Origin: Meconema thalassinum
Lineage: Eukaryota > Arthropoda > Insecta > Orthoptera > Tettigoniidae
DNA: 64,000 nucleotides
Assembly: GCA_946902985.2 (NCBI GenBank)
Contig: OX336397.1
Location: 152,637,890-152,701,889 of the forward strand
Direction: 5' to 3'
Below are positions 11,698 through 22,222 of this stretch, in pieces. The first letter of the stretch is position 1. The number at the start of each line of letters is the position of its first letter. The notes under the pieces were generated by a model. That model did not search any database. It saw only the letters and a list, made by a program, of their open reading frames with translations, and had not been told where the DNA came from. A program made the translations under genes and the position numbers.

Positions 11698-12261
11698 ATG
11701 GAGTATTTTTAAGAATTCTATGTTTCGTCCATTCCTATATTCAAGCGTGGGACTCGAATTCGGTCCAGTACCATTTTTCATACCCAGTTTCCCCTGAGAG
11801 TTTTCGAGTCTCGTGCTCAACCGATTTCGAGGTTCACGCATATGTGAGCGTTGGTCTCCGGACTAACGGGCACAGTACGAAATCATTATTTCTCTCCGCA
11901 CACGAAAGTAACAAATTATTCAATTATTTTGATGAACCTATAATCGTTACAAAGCTGAACATTTGAAAGATGTCTGTCGAAACCCTGTGACGCTACGACC
12001 AGCCGTTCTGGAGATAGCATCTGTCTTTGAACAGAAGGGATAGTTTGAGTGTGAAAGATTTAGTGTTGAAATACCGGTATTTAGGTTCGCCGGGGAAATA
12101 CAAACTAGAGTGACAGTATTGCTGTATCACTTGAGTAGTGGAGCTTTAAAAAGTGCTGTGAGTTAAAGATTTGAACTCATAGCATTTCCCTTAGCGAACC
12201 GTGTGGCAGCCGAAAGGTCTTGCACAGCCAGGCAAGAAATATAATTCTCAGTAAGTACCGG

Positions 12262-12592
12262 TGAAAATCCACAGCCTGCTTCCAGTCGACCGACCGGGTC
12301 AGGGAATGGGATGAATGAAGCCCCTATCTAGCGGCGAGGATGTGAACTGTGCCGGCTGCCGAAGCCTGTCGCACTCCCCTGGGGCAATGATTAAATAAAT
12401 GACATATGAAATGAAATGATAATGAAGAATGTTGCTGGAATGAAATTGTTACAGGGTAAACCGGAGTACCCCGAGAAAACCCTGTCTGCCTCCGCTTCGT
12501 CCAGCACAAATCTCACATGTAGTGACCAGGATTTGAACCACGGACTCAGTGGTGAGAGGCCGGCGTGCTGCCGCCTAAGCCACGGAGGCTCT
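12262..12592 (-). mobile_element. tRNA-derived SINE, family 1, copy 2
   Basis: This 331-bp copy aligns end to end with 9451-9778 in the same orientation. The B box is a good match here (GGTTCAAATCC, minus strand, 12539-12529). It is bracketed by AGTAAGTACCGG (12250-12261) and AGTAAGTACTGG (12593-12604), a 12-bp duplication with one mismatch. Both copies share the same ends, which fixes the family boundaries. Confidence 0.85.
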
Positions 12593-12737
12593 AGTAAGTA
12601 CTGGAATGTCTTTTTAAAGAAGCTTTCAAATACAGAAGTACGTGATAACTAAAATTTCTCTGACAACCTGTGTTTTGGAGGTGTCTGCAATTGTGTGTGT
12701 GTGTGTTTGTAATTTAGGCGAGGATACTCACCTTTTT

Positions 12738-12867
12738 CCTTTTTACATCACGAGGCCCCGTTCTAACCCTGAGACCAGATCTAAATTTCTTGACTGAATC
12801 GTGAATCGAACACGGACCTCATGGGAGACGGCTGAATATGCTAGCCACTACACCACAAGGTGCTCCC
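12738..12867 (-). mobile_element. tRNA-like SINE head, family 2, truncated
   Basis: On the minus strand there is an A-box match (TGGTGTAGTGGCTAGCAT) followed at tRNA-like spacing by a B-box-like TGTTCGATTCACG, then a body containing AGGGTTAGAACGGGGCC. That body block is related to those at 13684-13838 and 29764-30045. It has no 3' part and no visible duplication, so it is an old truncated copy. It is not a functional tRNA: acceptor and anticodon arms do not pair. Confidence 0.6.
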
Positions 12868-12949
12868 CGATAAACGAAAACTAATCATATTCAATAGCTT
12901 TCTGTATTTCTATTACCTACCTTATAACGAGTTCAGGTAATCGTCAGTG

Positions 12950-13255
12950 GTAGCTACGCTCGCTAAAGCGAAGCGTTAGGCCATGGGGCCAAGCTCCTAC
13001 AGACTCGGTAGACGCGTAGGTTTTAGCCCCACCGTCGGCCATCCATAAAATGGGTTTTCTTGGTTTCGCATTTTCAACACCAGGCAAATGCTGGGATGGT
13101 TCCTTCAGACAGGACACGGCCACTTCCTTATACATCCTTGCCGGTTTCATTCATTTCATCTCTTATTAATTCCTCTCATGTGCTTGGCGTCAGGAAGGGC
13201 ATCCGACGGCAAATGCCATCCGCCACATAGCATTTCGTCTCATCCCCGACCAGAG
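12950..13255 (+). mobile_element. Diverged SINE, plus strand, sharing the central module of family 2
   Basis: The module at 13051-13144 contains GGCAAATGCTGGGATGGTTC, then GACACGGCCAC, TTCCTTA and CCTTGCC. It matches the minus-strand module of the SINE at 29764-30045 (GGCAAATGCCGGGATGGTTC, then GGCCACGGCCGCC). Upstream (about 12970-13040) is a weak tRNA-like head whose B box has decayed. Outer limits are approximate. Confidence 0.5.
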
Positions 13256-13683
13256 GGGCTTGAAGGGGGGGGGGGAGGAGGTGACTATCTTGGAAAATTC
13301 TGAGTATTCTCAGGGGATTGTCACCGCAAAATGCCCCGAAATATCAACCAATATTTTAGAGCATATACTGTAATTTAGTTAGTTATTGTTGTTTTAAGGG
13401 ACGGAACTACGAGGTCATCTGCCCCTAGCGTACAACTTTGAGTAATTCTTTTAGATAAGAGTTAAATGTAAAATTCTAAGTTTATATAGCCTACAATTTA
13501 GTGTAAATACCAAAAAATATAAAATACAACACAAATAACATTTTATACCTAATGAATTTCCTATTATGGCCTATGGAGTATGAATGGCACATATCTTAAT
13601 ATTTGTCAATTTATTAAGCAGAAAGATAAACATTTTTTTTTAATATTTTTTACAAACTGATAATTTATTTCACAATAGTACAG
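13256..13683. other. G-tract and AT-rich non-coding stretch with one dispersed repeat core
   Basis: A run of 12 G's lies at about 13265-13277. At about 13391-13428 (plus) is a diverged copy of the repeat core seen at 4431-4535. The remainder is AT-rich with nothing recognisable. Confidence 0.4.
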
Positions 13684-13838
13684 TGCTGTGGAATTCTCAG
13701 TTTTGCCTCACAAGGCTCGAGTGTACCCCGTTCCAGCCTTCACACCAGAATTGTTTTTTTTTTGGCACAGCCGGCAATCGAGTTTGGACCTCCAGGAAGG
13801 CAGCCAAGAATGGTAGCCACTACACCCCGAGGTAGTCT
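13684..13838 (-). mobile_element. Diverged family 2 SINE head
   Basis: On the minus strand: ACCTCGGGGTGTAGTGGCTACC (A-box region), a decayed B box, GCCGGCTGTGCCA, and then GGTGTGAAGGCTGGAACGGGG. The last block is equivalent to the one in 29764-30045. The A-rich spacer and the B-box decay mark it as old. Confidence 0.55.
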
Positions 13839-14301
13839 AATTTCAATCTTAATATTGTTTATAATTTAGCCAAAATGTTAAGTTTAGGGTACAACCAATT
13901 TTACAATTATATTATGCTTTTACCAAAGCACTTTCTTAATTTTTATTGGCTTTTCTAGGGGGGAAGGGGGGGGGGGGAAGGAGCCCACACAGCTCCCCCC
14001 TTATATACGCCCCTGTCCTCGACCCCGTTGGTAATGGCAGAGGCGGCCCTAGCATAGTTTTCAGGAGGTGCGAGATCTCATTTATCCCCCCCCCTGCCCC
14101 CCTCCACCATTTCCCCCTGTTGAGACTAATCTGAACATAGAGACTAAAGGTAACATTCATGTTTTGCATCATTAACAACACAGACTCCGAAAGATTAGTG
14201 TAGTATTATGGAAGAGAAACAATAACAGTAAAATGAAACAATATTCTTTTAATAATTTCTCATTTAGGGCACTTGGCTCGATGCGAAGATTGGTTAGTGT
14301 A
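13839..14301. other. Non-coding flank of the Maverick
   Basis: Contains poly-G (about 13970) and poly-C (about 14085) tracts, with no gene. 14296-14301 (AGTGTA) would be the left target duplication of the Maverick. The right flank is ATAGTA (34490-34495), only 4 of 6 matching, so the duplication is not established. Confidence 0.4.
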
Positions 14302-15020
14302 AGTAGTGGGGGTAACAAGGGAGATGTGACTCCCACTACTTTCATATAAACTTCGCCGATATCTCCCGAACGCATGATCGGATTTTAACGAACGAGGCGT
14401 TGTTGGCGTTGGGGTGACGTCCTCTTCGCTAAGAATGTGTGTTGGTACTTTTTTTTGAAAATTGTTGATTTTGAAAGAGGCGCTATTTTGGAAACGGTGA
14501 AGATCAGAAAAAAGTTTGTTCGACGTTAATGAAAGGCGGTATGCCCTTTAAGTGGACAGCAAGTTTGAAGTGTGTAGCAGGAAACAAAATGATAGCCTAC
14601 TTTCTCGCGAACATTGGCGGTAATTGGCGAATGGATTGTTGGATTTTAACGAATGAGGTATTGTTGACGTTGGGGTGACGTCCTCTTTGCTAAGAATGTG
14701 TGTTGACATTAACATTTTTTAAAATTCTTGTTTTTGAATTTTTGATTATTTTGGAAACGGTGAAGATAAGAAAAAAGTTTTTTTTACGTTAATGAAAGGC
14801 GCCTATGCCCTCTAGGCAGAAACCAAGTTTCAAGTGTGTAGGCCAAAAGAAAAAAAATGAATTTTGAAAAATGATCACTATTTTGGAAACGGTGAACTTG
14901 TCAAAAAAGTTTGTTTGGGATGAATGGTTGGTATTTACTCCATCTACCTGCACGATAAATTTGAAGTCGCTAGGTGAAAAACCTATGCACGTTTTGGGGG
15001 TTTAACCTATTTTTTTGTCA
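14302..15020 (+). repeat. Maverick left terminal inverted repeat
   Basis: The first ~79 bp (14302-14380) match the complement of 34412-34489 at roughly 70 of 79 positions. The rest matches the complement of 30046-30944. Internally there are two ~261-bp tandem units marked by GGATTTTAACGAA (about 14380 and 14641), GTGACGTCCTCTT..GCTAAG and TTTTGGAAACGGTGAA. The inner limit is where similarity with the right arm stops because of the SINE at 30045. Confidence 0.8.
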
Positions 15021-15179
15021 TATTTGAGATATTTTTGGAAAACGGGAATGACTTATGGGTATGATGGAGATCATGTTGTCTTTTTCGCCATGATGGATTG
15101 GATGGGGGAGGGGAGTTATACACCCTTTTTGAAAAAAGGGGGTTTAGTCTAATTAAATAAATAAATAAATAGGGGTTTA
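15021..15179. other. Maverick sequence between left TIR and integrase remnant
   Basis: No gene. It contains an (AAAT)n run at about 15152-15171 just before the integrase stop codon. It may still be TIR whose partner was disrupted by the SINE in the right arm. Confidence 0.4.
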
Positions 15180-15560
15180 TTACAAAAAATCATGTTTATT
15201 GACCCATGAATTAAACGTGGAAGGAAACCCTAACCACTTTACAAAATATTTTGATCCTTTGACTTTAATTACTCGATCAATGAGATAATCGTTGGGATAT
15301 AATGTTTTTTGCACTTCTTCATAATAGAATCGTCCTTTGATGGGTTGACCGCTAAGAGATACGTCACTGGTTGACCTAGCTTGACTTGGCGAATTTTAAA
15401 AATTTCTGTCGACCATTCTGGAGTGTACGATTTTGAAAACACACTTCTATGTTTACTGATGCGAACAAAATCTCCAATTTTAAGGTGATGTCGCCTAGGG
15501 TCAGCCCGTTTTATAGGGTCAGTCTATTGAGTCTGAGTAGGTTCTTGATGCTGAGACGAG
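15180..15560 (-). pseudogene. Maverick integrase, C-terminal fragment with chromodomain
   Basis: Minus-strand translation ends at a TAA (15182-15180). It contains KIGDFVRISKHRSVFSKSY then TPEWSTEIFKI, the SH3-like segment typical of Maverick retroviral-type integrases. After a one-base frameshift at about 15360 follow FYYEEVQKT, then DYLIDRVIKVKGSKYFVKWL and NSW, a chromodomain. Upstream the frame stays open through a His/Gln/Thr-rich linker with one TAG (about 15520) before running into tandem repeats. The zinc-binding and catalytic D,D-35-E core is absent. An intact integrase would insert the element's DNA into chromosomes and the chromodomain is thought to guide targeting. Its position just inside the TIR fits the family. 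Confidence 0.8.
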
Positions 15561-15643
15561 GTTTCATGCCGATCGTGGAATGAATGGTGTTGTTTTATTG
15601 AGGGTAAATTGATGAAAGCAGATGGCAGCACACCCACGACGTG

Positions 15644-15905
15644 TATTATTATTAACTAATAGTTTCAATATGATGATTATAAATAATATAAATGGTGTTT
15701 CAAATAAAATTATTTTTTAAATTATAAACAATAAGAAGAAATTACAATGCATTATTATTAACTAATAGTAGGAATATCATCATTATAAACAATAATATAA
15801 ATGGTGTTTAAGTTTTTTAAATTATAAACAATAAAAAGAATGACAGTGCATTATTATTAACTACTAGTTTCATTATGAACATTATAAATATTGCTATAAA
15901 TGGTA
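15644..15905. repeat. Three-copy ~100-bp AT-rich tandem repeat
   Basis: ATTATTATTAACTA recurs at 15645, 15751 and 15850 (spacings 106 and 99), followed each time by an ATTATAAACAATA-type block and TATAAATGGT.TTT. It interrupts the integrase region. The AT-rich wording resembles the tracts at 1741-1924 and 3421-3790. Confidence 0.75.
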
Positions 15906-15907
15906 TT

Positions 15908-16288
15908 TGCCACGGTGGGTGAGTGGTTATAGTGTCGGACTACCAACCCCAAGATTGCAGGTTCGCCCCTGGCCATGGTAAGTGATTTTTGAAGGCGACA
16001 AAAATCACGATACTCATGTCATACGTTGTTGGCATGTTAAAGAACCCATTTGAATTCAGTAGGCCGTGTTCAATGGCAAAATTAATCTCGGAATTTTCCG
16101 CCAACACAATGTTCCTCCATTCTCTACTTGAAAGCGCTGTAGTGTCAAGGAGTTTAGATATCTAACCTCCTTGACTTTCATAGTGTTCAAAGGAACGACG
16201 AAATTCGACATGCAAGCTACCCTCTGGGTGTCAATTAGCAAAGCATGCACCAGGCACCCGAGGCCATACGATATTATTATTATTATTG
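15908..16288 (+). mobile_element. tRNA-derived SINE, family 3, with (ATT)n tail
   Basis: The tRNA-like head has an A-box region GGTGGGTGAGTGG (15914-15926) and a B-box-like GGTTCGCCCC (15960-15969). It is followed by a body with GTTGGCATGTTAAAGAACCC and ends in (ATT)n at about 16271-16288. It is not an active tRNA, since the arms do not pair fully. It sits inside the Maverick, so it inserted after it. The open frames on both strands here (16056-16377) are incidental. Confidence 0.7.
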
Positions 16289-16454
16289 TACTAAATAATA
16301 AAATAAGTTCAATCGTCATGGGCTTAAGGGTCGCTTGTACATTAAACACCCTCCCCATGCACCGCAAGCACAAGTAAAAAAATAAAAGTAAAAAAACATG
16401 TTTTAAATGTAGTCAAAGTAGCATATAAAAAAATTAACAAGTTTAGGACTATGA

Positions 16455-16492
<38 letters not shown>

Positions 16493-16586
16493 TGTAATAA
16501 AACATATAATTATTATTTTGTTTGTACAAAACCATGTGACCGTTAAAAATAATGTGTCTTATTATTATTATTATTATTATTATTAC
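16289..16586. repeat. (ATT)n tracts and left copy of a ~65-bp direct repeat
   Basis: Long (ATT)n runs lie at about 16455-16491 and 16560-16585. Between them, 16492-16556 (TTGTAATAAAACAT.. GTTTGTACAAAACCATGTGACC) is repeated at 18426-18489. The LTR-like segment 16587-18389 lies between the two copies. Confidence 0.7.
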
Positions 16587-18389
16587 TGTTACGTGCAAAG
16601 CCCGTCCCAACGTTATTAATATGCATCTCCTCTACGTACTGTATATGTATCCCCTTCCATTTGAAGCGCCCGCTAAGATGCCTTGGTTTGGCTAATGAAC
16701 TTGAGATGGCAGCATCTCTCGGCTCCTTGGGCTGGAGTTGTGTCTTCTGCCGCTAGAGTGAGACTTTGGTACCTTCTGATCCCGTCTCATCGTGACATAT
16801 TTGAGAAAAAGTATATTATTCTACGTCATTAAACAAAAGACTATATATGCATCATGCTGCCAAAACATTTTAATGGTGTCGTGTGAATATTATTTGGTTA
16901 AGCACATTGTCGTAGTGTGTGGCAAATTAGGATTGGTCCAATTTAAATAAACCTGGTGATGTTGGGTGGCCGTCTTCGCGATTGTCCTCCATCTTGTGAA
17001 TTTTGACTTGTGACTGATCGCTGGGTGAAGAAAGACGCATATTGTGAATCTCGTCAAGGGGCGAGGGCTTATGCCCTCGTCCCCGCTAACCTGGGGATAT
17101 ATCCCAGTATTTTGATGATACATGAAGAATTTAGTGTGCAACTATCATCTGTGATAATCGTGTAAATATTTTCTTGGGCCTTAATATTGAAATGCGATGT
17201 TTGGTGTCCTTCTCTTCGACGGCGGTTGGCAGCCATCTCATATTTTATTTTATTTTTGGTGATATAAATCCTTTAAGGATATCTAAGTAGTGTTGTAAAA
17301 ATTAGTGTCTCCCCAAAAGGCTTTATTAAGGTATGTTTTGGCATTTTATTTATTTAAAATTTTTGGAGCTCCATATTTTTCATTATGTACTGAGTGTTTT
17401 GTTTTTTGTTCTGAAGGTTGACTTTGGCCTAGATATGTCACCTCTGAATATGTAAAATGTTGTGAAACAATATCAGTCCGGGGAACACTAATGTTTTTCT
17501 TCTAATTTTATTATTGGGCGTCTTGCTAAGGCATTTTCGTCTTATTATATTCTTGTACTGACCAGACGAATCTATTAACACTAGGCCTAAATTTGATCAT
17601 TCGTCGGTCGGTTTTTAGTTTGATCCGTTGCCTTTTAAAAACTATTTGATCTCGTAATGTCTAGAGTTTGTTTATATCTTGCTGTTTTCTCACTGGAGAA
17701 GATTTTTTTTAATGTAAAATTAGGCGTTTGACATAAATACCTGCTGATATACCTTTAACTGTTCTTGGTCGCCATGGTAACTTGTTGACAGTAGTGCATT
17801 GTGGGTTTTGTTTCTGGCGTGTGTTTGAAGTGCACGTTCATGGGTCATGGTGATGTTGTTTAACTTATTTTGGTTTTAAATTATCCTTTGGTTTTCCTTT
17901 TTTGGAGTTTTCTTTTTGTACTCATGCGTTATTCTTTCGGTACCTTGTTTATGGTAAAATTTTGCACTATTTACTTTTTTTTTTTGATTCTCCAAGGCCC
18001 TCATGGTTCAGTTGGGAGTATGTCAGGTACATTTTAAGTGTTTAAATTTTTTGGTGGCTTGTCATTATCTGAGCTCAGGTAATTGTTAATTGATATTGAC
18101 CTTTAACTTTTTTTTAATCTACAGTGAGAATTCAAGCTGAGGTTTTATTTTATTTTTGTAATTTAATGCTGGCTGATGCATGTTCTGTTCTCTGGTGGAG
18201 GTGTTCTTTTAAATTTAACATTAAATGTTTCTTTTAAAGCAAGCTACTGTTGTTGCATCATTTCGTCGGTGGCAGTTCTGTTGGTTATCGGGGGTTTTTC
18301 TGTAGACGAACCTGTGGGTCTTCTCCTTCTCCACCTTCTTCCACCTATAGGTGTTCTTCTGGCCCATCCACCCCCACCATCCCGTGTCA
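16587..18389. mobile_element. Candidate solo LTR (1.8 kb)
   Basis: The segment begins TGTTACG and ends CGTGTCA (TG...CA), flanked by ATTAC on the left and ATTAT on the right, close to a 5-bp target duplication but inside (ATT)n, where that is weak evidence. A TATATA at about 16843 and AATAAA at about 16945 have promoter/poly(A)-like spacing. No internal coding region or second LTR is present. An ordinary stretch of Maverick or host DNA is the alternative. Confidence 0.3.
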
Positions 18390-18860
18390 ATTATTATTAT
18401 TATTATTACCGGTATTATTATTATTTTGTAATAAAACATGTCAGTATGATTTTGTTTGTACAAAACCATGTGACCATTTAACACAATGTAACGTTAACTT
18501 TAAATTATTTATTTAGTTATTTAATTAGTAAATAGTGTTCATTTGTTTCTTTGTTTGTTTTTTAACTTATGGTTGCATTGCATGAGTGCGTGTGCTAAAT
18601 TAACAAGCTATCCTTAAGCGCATGATGTTTCAACTTATTTTAAAATCTATACATGTACATCAAAAGAAAGTAAGAAAACATGCATCATAGGCAATGTTTG
18701 TATTCTCGTAGCCCTAAAGGATAAAAATATTTATCTAATTAAATAGTGAACCTACAAAAAATTACCATTTACCGGTAGTCATTATATGCATCATTGTATT
18801 AATGTAGCCCTTAAGGCTAAAATACAAACATAAGAAGTGAAGAAAATTATTATTATTATT
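18390..18860. other. Right copy of the direct repeat and AT-rich non-coding DNA
   Basis: (ATT)n at 18391-18425, then the second copy of the ~65-bp repeat (18426-18489). Further on, TGTATT.TCGTAGCCCTAAAGG (about 18696) is echoed at about 18796 as TGTATTAATGTAGCCCTTAAGG. The stretch ends in (ATT)n at 18846-18860, which is the 3' tail or target of the non-LTR element. No gene. Confidence 0.5.
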
Positions 18861-18869
18861 CTTTCTTCG

Positions 18870-20270
18870 ATTCGGCCAACTAGGGACCACGTCAGTTCAA
18901 CTGTCTCTTCTTCCGAGCTCTAACTACCGTCCAGTGTTCCCTCATTCGTCTCCGGTGTTGTTCTTTCCTCTCTTGGGACCACGCCTTCCCTGTCTTCAGC
19001 TTCGGATTTTCCTGGAAACTTTATTGCGTACGTAGTTTTTCCTGAAGTGGAACACGTTCCTGGATATCTTTAGGGGAAATTTCTATTTCACGTAGATCTT
19101 TCTCAACTTCCGTAAACCATGCCCCTTTTGTTTTCTTATCTTGAAAGTACGTCAATATCCGTTTTGATATCCTGCCTGGGCTCATTCGTGTCACGTGGCT
19201 ATCAAAGGCAATCCTTCTTTTTCGAATCGTGTCACTGATCTTCTCCACGTGCTTGTACAATTCGTGGTTGTGACGCCTTCTGTACTCGCTGTTTTCCTTG
19301 ATGGGACCCAGGATTTTCCTCAGAATCTTCCTTTCTTTAGCCTCTAGTTTTTCCATTAGACCTTTCTTGTTCATTATTAGAGTCTCAGCCGCATACAGAG
19401 CCGCTGGTCAAATAACAGTGCAGTAATGTCTAATTTTGGCGTTTAAGGATATCGATCTCTTATTGTAGATGTCTTTAGTCAGGTTGTACGCCATTTCCAT
19501 TTTATTAATGCATGACATGAAGGCTTCCTTCTCTGATAGGTTAGGCTCCATCCATTCTCCGAGGTATTTAAACTTTTTTGCCTTCAGAACTTTTCCTAGT
19601 CCGACCTCCAGTTCCCTGGGCGCTGATTTTATGTTTGTCATGAATTGTGTGTTCTCAAAGGAGATTTGAAGCCCAGCCTTCAGTGCTTGATTTTTCAGCT
19701 GGTTAAGTTGTTCTTCTGCCATATCAATGGAATCTGAAAAGATCACTAGATCATCTGCAAAAGCTAGACAGTCAATTGTAAGATTCATATACTTGTACCC
19801 TAGCCTTAGGCCATTTTCTACCCTTGAATTTTTCATTTCCTTCCGCCATTCTCGGATGACCTTTTCCAAAACACAATTGAAGAGAAGCGGTGATAGCCTG
19901 TCTCCTTGCCTCACTCCTGTCCTGATTTCAAAGGCATCAGACATCTCTCCTCTGAACTTCACTTTGGAGGTTGTGTTGGTCAGAGTAAGCTGGGTAATTG
20001 ATTGTGTCTTGTTATCTAAGCCAAACTCTTCAAGGATTTGCAATAGGATGGTTCGATCAATTGAGCCGTATGCTTTCCTAAAATCAACAAAGGTCATCAC
20101 GAATTCCCTATTCCTGAGTTTCAGATATGAAAGGATGGACTTCAGATTCATAATCTGCTCAGCACATGATCGTCCCTTTCTGAAACCCCCTTGGTATTCC
20201 CCCAGTTGTGGATCGATTTGTTGTTCCGCCCTATTCTGTAGAGCTTTTGAGAGGATCTTGTAAGTTATAG
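18870..20270 (-). pseudogene. Reverse transcriptase core and C-terminus of the RTE-like element
   Basis: The minus frame runs from about 20265 (a segment with GGFRKGRSCAEQI) through FVDFRKAYGSIDR (palm motif A, catalytic first Asp present), GVRQGDRLSPLLFN (motif B) and FADDLV (motif C, both Asp intact), then the thumb with KFKYLGEW. A TGA at 19410-19408 interrupts it. The same frame continues to a C-terminal region with IRKRRIAFDSHVTRM, a further TAA at 19023-19021, and a basic tail up to about 18900. The reverse transcriptase would copy the element's RNA at the nicked target. The enzyme active-site motifs survive, but the nonsense codons prevent a full product. Confidence 0.85.
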
Positions 20271-20290
20271 AGAGATGCCACGGTAATTGT

Positions 20291-22222
20291 TCACATCAGT
20301 TTTCTCCCCTTTTTATGTAGTGGATGAATTACGGCAGAGGTCCATCCACTTGGGAGTTTATCGCTCTCCCAGATCTCTTGAATAATTGCAACAAGCTTGT
20401 CGACTGCTTTTTCCACTGCATGTTTCCACAATTCAGCAATTATCAAATCTTCACCCGGTGCCTTTTTGTCCTTCAGCTCTTGGATGATCTTCGTGATTTC
20501 AGCCTTCGTAGGGGGGGGGGGGGGGGACAAATCCGGGTGGATGTTTGGGTTTATTTCATCAACGAAAGGGGTTTCAGGAGCCTCACAGATGAGGAGGTTT
20601 ACAAAATAACTTGCTAGAATCTGACAATTATCTTTATCATTGTAAGCTAATTTCCCGTTGGAATCTTTAAACTGTAGACTTGGGGGGTTGTATTTGTTCA
20701 GACTGTGCTTCAAGGTTTTATATAAGTTACGTGTGTTATTTTTCTGGAGGTCTTGCTCAATCTGTACCAACTGCTCCTTATTAAACATACGTTTCACGCC
20801 TCGGATTGTTTTTGATGCAGATTTTCTCGCGTTTAGGAAGTTGACCCTGTTTTCTTCATTTTTATGGCAATTCCATTTCTGCCACGCGACCTGTCTTAGC
20901 TGAACTGCTGTATCACACTCATGATCGCACCAAAAATGCTTTCTTGATTTTGTGAGTGGGACAGTCTCCTTTGCTGTTCTGACTATAGCCTCTTGTAATT
21001 GTTCCTAATTCTCTGGATTTAAAGTTTCCAACTTGTGGGTGAATTCTCGGTTGCTCCTTAGCTTGTCTCTGTCAAACTTACCAGTTTTTCTTGGAGTAAT
21101 CTTCTTGTTATTTCTTGGAATTAGTCTAACTTTGATCTGCGATAGGCAGAGATCCGAGTCTAAGTTGCCACTTCTCTGAACCTTTGCGTTCTGGATCTCT
21201 CGTTGCGCTTTCCGTGCAATGGCGACATGATCAATTTGGAATTCACCAAGGTTGGAGTTTGGAGAAATCCAGGTCTTCTGTTTTCTGGGTAGGTGTTTGC
21301 ACGCCGTTGACTTCAGGACCAGATTGAATGCTCTGCATAACTCCACAAGCCTCTCTCCATTACGATTAGTTCTCCTGTGAGCTGGGTAGTTTCCAATATT
21401 CTTCTGATATTTTCGTTCTTTGCCAAGCTGGGCATTGAAATCCCCTAGCAGAATGATGATATGTTTGTCAGGTACCTTTGAGAGGATATATTCTAGCTCC
21501 TCCCAGAATGCGTCAGTTCCTTCCGGGTCCTTCTTATTCGCCTGATTGATTGGCGCATGTACGTTCACCATTGTGTAAACTCTATTTGTACACTGAAAAG
21601 AAAGAGTAGAGACTCGGCTGTTAGGGGATGTAAAGTCCACAATCGAACCCAAAATCTTCCTGTTGACAATAAATCCTATGCCTAAGTGTGGGATGGTTTT
21701 TACTACACGTTTACCGGTCTTGCCTTTGAAGATTCTATAACCTTGTGACTCGAAGCACTGTTCATCCGTGAATCTTGTTTCCTGAATTGCAACGATCAAT
21801 ATTTGATATCGGGACAAGACATCAGTAACCTGTTTGAGTTTGCCGGTCTTAAGAAGTGAGTTTGCGTTGAAAGTAGCAAAAAAATTCCGGCGTTTGTGTC
21901 TGATCTTTCCTGGAGTCTCCGATAACTCAACGCATGTCTGCGCAGGCTCCCCAGAATCCGAAGGCCTGCATGCTTCACTCAAGGTGAAGGTGGATTGGTT
22001 ACCACCTGGGGTAGTAGCTTTTGCTGAATTTTTCTCCATGCTTTGAACAGTTGAAAAACTGTAGATTGGGGTCAGTGATATTTCGCACTGACCAAAATAC
22101 AACCAAGGTTGTGAGCCTTGGAGGGCCTCATGATGTCTTCCGGCTAAGAGAAGGCATTTCCTCCTACTCGAAAAAGGTATGGTTTTCCCGCCAATACTCG
22201 GGTTGCTGATTGCAGTGGTCAC
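20291..22222 (-). pseudogene. APE-type endonuclease plus RT N-terminal part of the RTE-like element
   Basis: The minus frame starts at 22222. Endonuclease signatures in order: FFATFNANSL (Asn), IVAIQETR (Glu), IIILLGDFNAQLG (Asp/Asn) and FQIDHVAIA. The final box, normally S/D-D-H, reads DSDLCLSQIKVRL: the catalytic His codon CAC has become CTC (Leu). A TAG at 21007-21005 follows. The same frame then continues through the linker to the RT fingers (ELKDKKAPGEDLI, LPSGWTSAVIHPLHKKG) and ends at 20291, where two frameshifts separate it from the RT core. The endonuclease would nick target DNA to prime reverse transcription; the loss of His suggests it is dead apart from the stops. Confidence 0.85.

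Larger units (their letters stand above)
9794..12249. other. Possible unique host DNA, no coding gene recognised
   Basis: 2.4 kb with no transposon ends or repeated blocks that I can see. The open frames of 60-91 codons lie on both strands, overlap each other and contain no known motif. There is a promoter-like cluster near its left end (9931-9975, plus) and an AATAAA at 11692-11697. A non-coding transcript, a long LTR or a first exon are all possible; nothing distinguishes them by eye. Confidence 0.35.

Noticed and set aside
12738..12867. Functional tRNA gene
   Set aside because: A and B boxes are present, but the arms do not pair and the B box is imperfect. The downstream body is shared with other SINE copies.
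13946..14181. Overlapping 62- and 81-codon frames
   Set aside because: Translations of poly-G/poly-C tracts on the two strands with no recognisable domain.
16056..16377. Opposing 105- and 68-codon frames
   Set aside because: They lie within the tRNA-derived SINE and its (ATT)n tail.
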